Positions 16,401 through 22,077 of a stretch of 22,077 bases of DNA are shown here, in pieces. The notes under the pieces were generated by a model. That model was not told the DNA's origin, made no database searches, and was given only the letters and a program-made list of their open reading frames with translations. The translations under genes and the position numbers were made by a program. Position 1 is the first letter of the stretch; every line of letters starts with the position of its first letter. Source of the DNA: Muribaculaceae bacterium (GTDB lineage Bacteria; Bacteroidota; Bacteroidia; Bacteroidales; Muribaculaceae); contig JAEDFO010000041.1 in assembly GCA_016292745.1 (NCBI GenBank), forward strand, positions 1 to 22,077. Direction: 5' to 3'.

Positions 16401-19400
16401 ACGACGACTTCCGCCGCGTTATACTCCAATACAAGCCTTCTTCGAGCTCTGACGAAGAATGGATTACATTGATGAGCTACTATAATAATCAGGAAGACTA
16501 CGACAAGGCCATCGCCGACAACCAGAATGCATCGCTCATCAATGCTGACGATAATGGCTCCATCAAATACCGCCTGTTTATGGACGACCTTGCCGACCAG
16601 CGCTACGATTTGCGTGCCGTGGGCACAAGCTTCATTGACGGCTTGGGCGAGATTTTCAACTATTCGGAGGTACACAGCGGTATCAAGGATATGTACAACC
16701 CGCGTCTGTTCGGCAGCGCACAACCGGCCAACGGTGTGCTCACTGTGAACGACGAAATCAGGCTTAACTTCAACGAGCCGATTGCCGAGGGCTTGCTCAC
16801 CGACGACAACTTCTCGGTTACGGGCATCAGAAACGGCGCCCAGACCGACCACTCTGTTTCGGTGCGCCTCGATGGTGAAAACGATGTGCTTACATCAGAA
16901 TTCGACCGCCACTGGCACAACAAGCCTCTGACCATAGAAACGTGGATACTTGCCGACCGTCCTCAGGACGCGGTTATCTTCAGTCAAGGCAACGCCAACA
17001 GCGCTATCGAGCTCGGTATCACTGCCGACAACCACTTGCGCGTGAAGGTGGGTGACAAGGAATCGATAAGCGAAAAGGCTTTCAGCTACGACCAAGGCAC
17101 TTGGGCCCATGTGGCTCTCACCTATGACGGTGAAAACAAAGTGTGCGCATTCTACAACTACGTGGAACTCATCAGCGACTTTGAAACCGACGGATTCGGC
17201 GGCGAAGGCACATACACCTTCGGCGCAAGCATCGACGGAACCGGACACTTTGCCGGAAATATGCACAACGCTCGCATCTGGGACAAGGAATGCTCGCGTG
17301 CTCGCCTGCAGACCAACAGCCTCACACTGCTGTCAGGCGCTGAAAGCAACCTGATGGCTTACTACCCGATGAACGAGGCGCGCGGCACTATGCTTACCGA
17401 CAAGGCTCACGGAGCCAACCTCGAAATGAATGGCGGCACATGGGTGGTTCCCGAAGGTCGTGGCGCCACTCTCAACGGAGCTCAATGCATGAAAGTTGAC
17501 GCTGCAAAATCTTGCGTTGTCGACATCACCATGGACTACACCCTCGAAATGTGGTTCAGATCAGAAGAAGGCCAGACTAATGCCACTCTGGTGAGCAACG
17601 GTCGTGGCGACGGCTCTGAGTACAACAATTCTCTTAACAACATCGAACTTGGCTTCGACAACGAAGGCCAGCTCTACTTCAGCAACCACGGCACAACAGC
17701 CACTTGTACCGGTGTATACAACGACAACAACTGGCACCATGTGGCAGTAACCGTTAACCGCACAAGCGGCCGTGCTCAAATATACCTTGACGGTGAGCTC
17801 AACACCTACTTCGATGCTCAAGACCTCGGTGGCATCCAAGGCGATTACCTCTTCCTTGGTGCACGCATATGGAACACCGACAGCTCTACCGTAGTTAACC
17901 AAGTTGACAACTATTTCAAGGGCAACATCGACGAATTCCGCTTATGGAACCTCTATCGTCCTGAATCGATGGTGGCTCAATCGTTCACCGAACAGCTTGA
18001 CGGCTCGGAACCGGGCCTCATGGCTTACTATCCGTTTGAAAAATATGTAACTTCATCAGGTCTGAGTGAAATAGATTCCTCTCTTGCTGATGCCAAGGTT
18101 CAAAAAGACCCCTCGGTTGTGATTCCGGATATCATCGTTGAGGGTGGCGGCAAGGAAATATTGACCAAGGTGTCGGCTCCGGTAAAGAGCAAGGGCCCTG
18201 TGAGCAAACTTATCTACGACTTTGTGGTTAACAACGATGCTCTCATCATCACTCTCAACGAGCCTTACGACCGCATCGAAAAGACCATAGTCAATTTCAC
18301 CGCCCAACGCATCCGCGACCTTAACGGCAACGAAATCGTGAGCCCAATCACCTGGAGCGCTTACATCGACCGCAACCAGCTGAAGTGGGGCGAATCGGGA
18401 GTGTCAGTGGTTAAGAAGGTTCACGAGGAGAAAGAGCTCACCGTACGCGCCAACAACAACGGCGGCTCTATCCAGCACTACACCATCGAGAACATGCCAT
18501 CGTGGCTCGACGTAACGCCATCTAACGGCACTATCAACCCTGTTTCGAGCATCGACGTGACACTTACCGTCAACCCGAGCCTTAACATCGGAACATACGA
18601 CGAGGTGCTGTATCTGCGCAACGACAACAATGTGGTGGAATCATTGCCGCTGACAGTGAAGGTGGAAGGCGAAAGACCTCAGTGGAGCGTCAACCCGGCT
18701 GATTACCAGTACAATATGTCGATATTCGGCAAGTTGCTCATCGACAATGTCTTCTCGTCTGACTCCGAAGACATTCTGGCTGCATTCAACGGCAACGAAT
18801 GCGTGGGCGTGTGCACAAACAAATACTACAAGATTAACGACATGTGGTATGCAATGCTCACCGTCTACTCCAACGAAGCACAAGCCTCGAAGGACCTCGA
18901 ATTCCGCATCTGGGATGCCAGCACCGGCGCCACTTACATTGCCGAGCCGGCACAGCCCATCCGCTTCAGCAACGATGCTGTAATAGGCTCGCCAAGCAAT
19001 CCGGTTGTGTTCACTGCAAAGGACTTGAGAGTCCAGCAAATCGACCTCGCCGAAGGCTGGAGCTGGATTTCGGTTAACGTGAACAACCCGAACCTGAGCG
19101 ACATCAATACCCTCCTTGGCAACAACACCTGGACATCAGACGACCAGCTGAAGAGCGAAACCGACGGTTTCGTGTCATACTCGTCGAAAGGCTGGGTGGG
19201 TACTCTCCAGAGCATCAACAACAAGTCGATGTACATGGTGCGCAGCAGCAAGGCACAGACTCTCGACATCGCCGGTACGGCTGTCGACACCAAGACAAAC
19301 AAGATTACCATCCAAGGTAAAAAGGCCGACGGCACTGCCCGCTGGAACTACATCTCGTATCTGCCTGTCGACAACATGACGCTCAAGGAAGCCCTCGCAG

Positions 19401-20200
19401 GCTACGAGGCTGTCGACGGCGACATCGTGAAATCGCAGACTGCCATGGCAATGTACGACGACAACATGGGCTGGATTGGAAGCCTTGAATATATGGAAAG
19501 CGGCAAGGGATACATGCTGCAACGCCAGGCTACAACCGATGCCGAACTGCAATATCCGTCGAAATCGTCGATTGGACGCAAATCGTACACCATCCCCGGA
19601 TTGCGCAACCTCGAGCTCAGCACCGAAGTAGCCTCCTACGGACACCTCTATGCTACCAACATGACCGCTGTGGTGCGTGTTGAAGGCATCGAAGCCCACG
19701 AAGGCGATATGTTGGCTGCCTACGTCAACGGCGAATGCCGCGGCACGGCAAAAGCCACTATGATGCCCGACGGAACACCTCTGTTCCTGATGACAATCAG
19801 CGGCGAAGGCTCTGAAAACGTGGATGTGGCTCTCGTTCGCGGCGAAAGCACCAAGGCCGTTGCCAAGGCTGCAGTGACCTACGGAGCAAATGCCTCGCTG
19901 GGCACCACCAAGGCACCGGTGGTTATCCGATTTAGCGAAGATGCCGAGAACATAATCGTCTACCCGACACCATTCCACAACCAGCTCTCAATCAAAGCCG
20001 TTGCCGATCCATTGGCTCGCGTGGATGTGACAATCACCAACGCAGCCGGCGTACGCGTGGCTCATTGGAATAACTGCAACGTCGGCGGCGTGGCCCATAT
20101 AGTCTGGGACGTTGACGACAGCACCATCGTTGATGGCACATACATAGTGAATGTGGTTATCGACGGCAACGCTCATGCTATCAAGACCGTAAAGCAATAA
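10457..20200 (+). CDS. Giant secreted multidomain LamG protein with type IX sorting domain
   Basis: This encodes 3247 residues. An extended signal peptide (basic n-region, hydrophobic core at about 27-43) is followed by an unrecognised ~260-residue region. Three fibronectin-III-like domains lie at about 315-625. A carboxypeptidase-regulatory-like domain (629-895) is apparently interrupted by LamG1 (658-830), and a second such domain is at 925-985. An uncharacterised core (about 1180-1950) has two charged helices and a Thr-rich beta stretch. An SbsA-Ig-like domain (2079-2640) is apparently interrupted by LamG2 and LamG3. A BACON-like domain (2640-2740), two AAFNGNEC-type repeats (motifs at 2773 and 3085), and tandem GWSWISVNV-type domains (2858-3035) follow. 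The C-terminus (about 3160-3247, YPTPFHNQLSI...KTVKQ) is a type A sorting domain. LamG folds bind sugars or proteins, so a surface adhesin is plausible. No catalytic motif was found. Confidence 0.9.
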   Translation: MDKNAKVIDTRRRSIKLPPWHQWPILKNLALLIVIVIGIAGFTPKTMALDIKPEHIGFSQSDLTGTNGVMEITVPIYDDNGKDEGLPASKNYRSVLNIDGTDVLQFISYKGEGKPQGEANWYWVKTVLLSKAKTEAIYVYETWKNGEEVSIGKSGYGINTVNDTVTANIVKKSGQSRATYKIYVKGEVLRKAAKGGVNVKVHLDVDENEGDSDGPVEASQKYTYKIPVTPSFNYDFSSTAGKYELDFNARANDKYEITSPDAAKKSKTTISSTPVKVDIPSITDAEYTLGLKYTIYVNAYQEIVDEHSIKVKAYPQPKNFDARFSEGKVTLTWNMAAITSGECIDNDEFEIQRSTDSSFSDAKSLTTIQYDKTKTSYNVVDDVSNTKFDGKYYYRIRRTASKDKWGWKQISIDSVAVKTTHKYIATATARMIDDRHVQITWTYDDGNVWTKDAQVMLTRFNQHKGTSYTFSIPEEDVAKRSYTDSLTTLCDVYSYAIAVAPSSNDYRQQSNVEVKSDDDLFVANVGKVTSFVTSKGYYSDHVELEWTCDQNPIEVFAIRAREYGTGNDFRQIDQVQASQSSTYYTYSDTKSIPGVVYEYEIVAIASCGNQPVSSPYEHHEIGFRTPTGDIYGRVTFESGQAVPDVEVRAEVSEGSGIIGKAYSFDGNSILTADNAGLMTNATEGATIEAWVKPENDGVIVKKPGMYSLEYKGDKMQFTVGGTQTITTKNKMDEYTKSASFIHVSAVAASDSLFIYINDTLEAKEARTATVSADSTVLVIGDKFKGAIDEVRLWSVPRDSADVVRDYTRYIIGNETGLEAYYTFDYSVDDQFFDISYSGNTYHKNHGKVTGAKLGGEDVPTSSQLGYRSYTGNDGAYTLRSLPYKGNGTTYMVIPRLGIHQFESAKELRLLSEKSQSHTVNFTDKSSFLVKGKVMYRHGTIPVEGVSFTVDGITVMDGKGYITKSDADGVFEIYVPVGTHEVKAVLTNHSFEKDGRITNLDGTDRNYQDMLTGIEIIDTTTVRYIGRVAGGAVQAGYPLGHSLSKNNLADGIKLTLTCNSTHIADSISRNETYTHVKNPYITQAKTNDVNYFKNVITVWPNAETGEFMLDVLPIKYNVSVNVPGHEEPIPGNNEDLDFSNCFTKQYSKNEYVDSISEEGRYINRADSVEYNQMSKFTITKTPSIIVKQLVNGSQVDYFGKETTKINTLSSETSFEAVLYDKKTGEYTIKDTPVFEQSQRVTLGVTAAEVYEYMTSDGKKKDDVENDKVPTANATLKFTGDMAYGMKSGEDASELETEITTNEDGYAEWNFQVGSTDMTTGMLSLGISMTYGDSDNPIPVVWEGLTAAVIGSRIKGSDFVTEGPDELMFVLRDPPGTNSYSFLEKGFTVSRTSTYNGEINNDLSSTSVNKTGATIITWQGVGAGTQNKVEATNDMGYGINTNQIIGGTNTDYREYTTTTQIATKSDPLYVGSNGDVYVGLSTNIGVGTTENITIVRKEDYKKNTSAYEVIVDTIQSGSNLMLVKSTGIGLSESYSTLFAYDQIFIENTMIPKLEDTRNMLLHQQSEQLQWQKMADDTKKCVYVSYLPADDDNFGRSNNDKVFGTQKLENSFDGPSYKIYVPTGAEFVTDTILTLNQSIENWRQRIADNEEQKVKAERINNVSFHAGADYSYTEEFTTTRTETQRFSLSIGGTIAHTFGAMIMDTGMEIRIEENLTTTHGGEFTDEETGRHSQGFVLSESGDDDYLSVDICRASGYRQDDEYIKYSDINSESTQFSTFIFKTKGGATSCPFEDEEVTRYFEPEKGHVINEATLKIEDPNLTIPKEEQTVKNVPSGKSAYITLQMKNDSEAQEDGWFNLTVNAESNPYGAQLFIDGAPLTTTGLAFLVPAGDVLKKTLEVRKGSVMSYPDITLNLQSQCQCDPSDPLEDIMSSASFSVYFTPSATDVNVKRPADSWTYNTKLPTTEVNGLEKHYMDVELDGFDVNYDDFRRVILQYKPSSSSDEEWITLMSYYNNQEDYDKAIADNQNASLINADDNGSIKYRLFMDDLADQRYDLRAVGTSFIDGLGEIFNYSEVHSGIKDMYNPRLFGSAQPANGVLTVNDEIRLNFNEPIAEGLLTDDNFSVTGIRNGAQTDHSVSVRLDGENDVLTSEFDRHWHNKPLTIETWILADRPQDAVIFSQGNANSAIELGITADNHLRVKVGDKESISEKAFSYDQGTWAHVALTYDGENKVCAFYNYVELISDFETDGFGGEGTYTFGASIDGTGHFAGNMHNARIWDKECSRARLQTNSLTLLSGAESNLMAYYPMNEARGTMLTDKAHGANLEMNGGTWVVPEGRGATLNGAQCMKVDAAKSCVVDITMDYTLEMWFRSEEGQTNATLVSNGRGDGSEYNNSLNNIELGFDNEGQLYFSNHGTTATCTGVYNDNNWHHVAVTVNRTSGRAQIYLDGELNTYFDAQDLGGIQGDYLFLGARIWNTDSSTVVNQVDNYFKGNIDEFRLWNLYRPESMVAQSFTEQLDGSEPGLMAYYPFEKYVTSSGLSEIDSSLADAKVQKDPSVVIPDIIVEGGGKEILTKVSAPVKSKGPVSKLIYDFVVNNDALIITLNEPYDRIEKTIVNFTAQRIRDLNGNEIVSPITWSAYIDRNQLKWGESGVSVVKKVHEEKELTVRANNNGGSIQHYTIENMPSWLDVTPSNGTINPVSSIDVTLTVNPSLNIGTYDEVLYLRNDNNVVESLPLTVKVEGERPQWSVNPADYQYNMSIFGKLLIDNVFSSDSEDILAAFNGNECVGVCTNKYYKINDMWYAMLTVYSNEAQASKDLEFRIWDASTGATYIAEPAQPIRFSNDAVIGSPSNPVVFTAKDLRVQQIDLAEGWSWISVNVNNPNLSDINTLLGNNTWTSDDQLKSETDGFVSYSSKGWVGTLQSINNKSMYMVRSSKAQTLDIAGTAVDTKTNKITIQGKKADGTARWNYISYLPVDNMTLKEALAGYEAVDGDIVKSQTAMAMYDDNMGWIGSLEYMESGKGYMLQRQATTDAELQYPSKSSIGRKSYTIPGLRNLELSTEVASYGHLYATNMTAVVRVEGIEAHEGDMLAAYVNGECRGTAKATMMPDGTPLFLMTISGEGSENVDVALVRGESTKAVAKAAVTYGANASLGTTKAPVVIRFSEDAENIIVYPTPFHNQLSIKAVADPLARVDVTITNAAGVRVAHWNNCNVGGVAHIVWDVDDSTIVDGTYIVNVVIDGNAHAIKTVKQ

Positions 20201-20214
20201 TTATCAAACCATTT

Positions 20215-20250
20215 CCCCGTCGATGACGACGACGGTCGACATAGGCGGGG
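20215..20250 (+). other. Alternative hairpins between giant gene and lipoprotein gene
   Basis: Two mutually exclusive structures are possible. The first is a 6 bp stem, CCGTCG (20217-20222) with CGACGG (20230-20235). The second is a longer bulged stem, CCCCG (20215-20219) with CGGGG (20246-20250) plus TCGA (20220-20223) with TCGA (20236-20239). No T-run follows, so it may be an mRNA processing or stability element, or a partial attenuator setting the ratio of the two proteins. Confidence 0.45.
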
Positions 20251-20271
20251 AGATTAAACATTTTCAAGATC

Positions 20272-21747
20272 ATGATGAAATATCTTAATATCATATTACT
20301 CGCCTTGGTAGGCATGTCTATAGCCAGCTGCAGCGACGACGAGGAACCAACCTATCCACGCCCCGACTGGAGCGCCGTGCCCGAGGATTTTGCCAACGGC
20401 AACCCTAACTGGACTGCCGCCCAAGACATCACCGGCAATGCTCCGGCATGGACTGCCGATTTTTCGGGCAACGATGCCACTCCAGTGTGGAGCGACCCCG
20501 ACAAATCGATTTATCCCACCAGCATGACAGCCGTGGTGCGTCTGACTCCGGTGCTCGAACACTTTGCCGCCGATGCCGACATGATGGCCGCATTCATCGG
20601 CAACGAATGCCGTGGCGTGGCACAAGCCGTTACTGTCGACGGCGTGAAGCTGTTCTTCATCCAAGTGAAGGCTGCATCGAGCGAAAACGGCAACGTGGAA
20701 TTCCGCTACTTCAGCAGCCGCTTCGGCCGGATATACAAGTCGGTGGCAGCCGACGTGGCCTACGTAATCAACAAGATTTACGGAACCGTCGATGCTCCGG
20801 CATACCCCGATTTCGAGCAATCGGGCAAATATCCATGCATCGGCAAAGCCTATGCCAGCATCGACGCCTCTCTGCTGCCATTTTCCATTGACAACGGCGA
20901 TGAAATAGCCGCCATAGTGGGCACCGAATGCCGTTCGATAGCACATCGCGACAACAATCGCCTATGGTTCGACCTGCTCGGAACCACCGAAGGCGAATCG
21001 TTCCGCTTTAAATACTACAGCGCAGCCAACCATTGTACCTACATCAGCGAGCAATCGTTCGAAATGCCCGCAAATGGAGGCTCTGTAGGCGCTCCGGACG
21101 CGCCGGTGGCACTCACATTCGTCCCCGACGGTTCGATGACCGCATACGTCACCGTAGGCGCCCCTGTGAGCCGATTTGCCAACCCCGATGTCGACGCAGT
21201 GGCTGCATTTGCCAATGGCGTGTGCATCGGCACCGGCGAATACCTGGGCAACTCCACCTACAAACTCGTGATGAAAGGCCTCGTGGCCGACGGCACAAGC
21301 ATCGACGTGAAATATTATTGCAACTCGCTCGACTACCTCTTCACAGCGCCTGCAAACTTCACATTTGCCAACACTTCGGTGGTGGGTAGCGAGCTTCAGC
21401 CAAGCACGGTTGCCCTTAACCTCACAGGCAAGCATCCGCTGCAGATGAAGGCCTGCATTGCCCCAAAAAGCATGCTCGAAGTGCTTGCCAACGGTTCCGA
21501 CATTATGGCCGCATTCGTTGGCAACGAATGCCGTGGCGTGGCCCAAGTGAAATCCAATGCCACCGGACAAGCCATTTTCCTCTTCACCATCAACGGAAGC
21601 ATCGACGGCAACGAACAAGTGTCGCTGAAACTCTATTCGAGCACCACCCAGAAGCTCTACGAGGCAAACGTGACATTCGCCTTCGAGCCTGGCGCCGAAT
21701 ATGGCACCGAAGCCAGCCCACGGTCGATAGAATTCGTCCAGAGATAA
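20272..21747 (+). CDS. Surface-type lipoprotein with four AAF-GNEC repeats
   Basis: This encodes 491 residues. The signal peptide ends in a lipobox with C20 (SIASC), followed by SDDEE. That acidic stretch matches the lipoprotein export signal that sends Bacteroidetes lipoproteins to the cell surface. A Trp- and Pro-rich linker follows. The rest is four tandem ~100-residue repeats, each centred on a motif like MAAFIGNECRGVA, at residues 105, 211, 309 and 411; the first and fourth are most alike. Each repeat then has an F-R-Y-Y/K-Y-Y-type strand. The same motif occurs twice near the C-terminus of the giant protein encoded 71 nt upstream. The two proteins probably are co-transcribed and work together, perhaps as anchor and anchored protein. 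No known enzymatic motif is seen. The ATG at 20275 is an equally good start. Confidence 0.82.
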   Translation: MMKYLNIILLALVGMSIASCSDDEEPTYPRPDWSAVPEDFANGNPNWTAAQDITGNAPAWTADFSGNDATPVWSDPDKSIYPTSMTAVVRLTPVLEHFAADADMMAAFIGNECRGVAQAVTVDGVKLFFIQVKAASSENGNVEFRYFSSRFGRIYKSVAADVAYVINKIYGTVDAPAYPDFEQSGKYPCIGKAYASIDASLLPFSIDNGDEIAAIVGTECRSIAHRDNNRLWFDLLGTTEGESFRFKYYSAANHCTYISEQSFEMPANGGSVGAPDAPVALTFVPDGSMTAYVTVGAPVSRFANPDVDAVAAFANGVCIGTGEYLGNSTYKLVMKGLVADGTSIDVKYYCNSLDYLFTAPANFTFANTSVVGSELQPSTVALNLTGKHPLQMKACIAPKSMLEVLANGSDIMAAFVGNECRGVAQVKSNATGQAIFLFTINGSIDGNEQVSLKLYSSTTQKLYEANVTFAFEPGAEYGTEASPRSIEFVQR

Positions 21748-21767
21748 CAATAGCAGAAACCAAATGC

Positions 21768-21806
21768 AAGGGCCCGGACGCTGGAAGTTGTGTCCGGGCC
21801 TTTATT
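21768..21806 (+). terminator. Strong intrinsic terminator after the lipoprotein gene
   Basis: GGCCCGGAC (21771-21779) and GTCCGGGCC (21792-21800) form a perfect 9 bp stem, extended by AAG against TTT, with a 12 nt loop. TTTATT follows. It ends the giant gene-lipoprotein unit. Confidence 0.85.
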
Positions 21807-21877
21807 GTCTACATGTAGGCAGTCCCGATGCAAGCAACGGCGGCGGCGATGAGCAGCAAGCGCCAATCGGCATTCGG

Positions 21878-21906
21878 TTGTTCCATCTATTCCACCCATG
21901 GAACAA
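21878..21906. repeat. Perfect 9 bp inverted repeat, no gene around it
   Basis: TTGTTCCAT (21878-21886) and ATGGAACAA (21898-21906) are separated by 11 nt. The repeat lies in the gap between the lipoprotein terminator and the tRNA terminator, where no supportable gene is seen. No T-run follows on either strand. Confidence 0.55.
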
Positions 21907-21938
21907 GCCAGGAAAAGCGGGAAACGGCTGACATGAAT

Positions 21939-21972
21939 AAAAAAAAGCGCCTACTTTGATGAAAGTAAGCGC
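21939..21972 (-). terminator. Terminator of the tRNA-Ser gene
   Basis: On the - strand an 11-position stem (21972-21962 with 21957-21947, one mismatch, 4 nt loop) is followed by eight T (21946-21939). It begins about 12 nt past the tRNA 3' end. Confidence 0.85.
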
Positions 21973-21983
21973 AGTGTTGGGGG

Positions 21984-22071
21984 CGGAGTGAGGGGGATTC
22001 GAACCCCCGATACCCTTTTGGGGTATACACGCTTTCCAGGCGTGCCTCTTCAACCACTCGAGCATCACTCC
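21984..22071 (-). tRNA. tRNA-Ser(GGA)
   Basis: This is 88 nt. The acceptor stem pairs GGAGTGA (22071-22065) with TCACTCC (21991-21985), with G as discriminator at 21984. The anticodon stem CACGC/GCGTG encloses the loop CTGGAAA, giving the anticodon GGA (22037-22035), which reads UCC and UCU. A long variable arm (pairing TATACCC with GGGTATC) is typical of class II serine tRNAs. The T arm has the standard GGTTCGAAT. The 3' CCA is not encoded; GCCC follows. Confidence 0.95.
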
Positions 22072-22077
22072 TTTGCT

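Noticed and set aside
19175..19978. Antisense frame of 267 residues opposite the giant C-terminus
   Set aside because: It is rich in His, Cys and Gly as expected for the complement of this codon usage, and shows no domain.
20962..21750. Antisense frame of 262 residues opposite the lipoprotein
   Set aside because: Repeats in it mirror those of the lipoprotein; it starts inside the terminator-side end and has no promoter.
21802..22068. An 88-residue open frame on the - strand running through the tRNA-Ser gene
   Set aside because: Its first ~30 residues are the tRNA read as codons, a well-known artefact. It also crosses the tRNA terminator.

Overview
The window looks like chromosomal DNA of a Bacteroidales gut-type bacterium, most likely Muribaculaceae or a close relative. 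This is inferred from three things: Bacteroidetes-type promoters (TTTG, about 19-20 nt, TAnnTTTG), weak or absent Shine-Dalgarno sequences, and lineage-typical proteins (a DUF4831-like protein, an ECF sigma/anti-sigma/Spy-like operon, a C-terminal type IX secretion sorting tail, and a lipoprotein beginning Cys-SDDEE). No mobile element, CRISPR array or rRNA was seen. The one RNA gene is a tRNA-Ser(GGA) at the right edge.

Left part (1-8.9 kb) is mostly housekeeping. A + strand operon encodes a DUF4831-like protein, a DsbD thiol:disulfide transporter and MazG. It meets the - strand thyA-folA pair (thymidylate synthase and dihydrofolate reductase) with no spacer between the mazG and folA stop codons, and the mazG terminator appears to lie inside folA. 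The promoters of the DUF4831 gene and of thyA are two copies of one 73-78 bp intergenic repeat. Further right on the - strand is an envelope-stress-like operon: ECF sigma factor, small membrane protein (probable anti-sigma), Spy/CpxP-like periplasmic protein, and a secreted alpha/beta hydrolase with a sorting-like tail. Then come an HD-domain protein and secG.

Right part (8.9-21.8 kb) is the accessory-looking section, all on the + strand. A regulator with about seven membrane segments fused to an AraC DNA-binding domain precedes a 9.7 kb gene for a 3247-residue secreted protein. That protein has an extended signal peptide, fibronectin-III-like domains, LamG domains that seem inserted inside other domains, an uncharacterised core, and a C-terminal sorting domain. 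Next is a surface-type lipoprotein made of four ~100-residue repeats carrying a motif also found twice in the giant protein. The most economical reading is a regulated cell-surface adhesin or carbohydrate-binding apparatus: sensor-regulator, giant secreted protein, lipoprotein partner. The 315 bp leader of the giant gene carries nested inverted repeats and hairpins. A strong terminator closes the unit, followed by the oppositely oriented tRNA-Ser with its own terminator.
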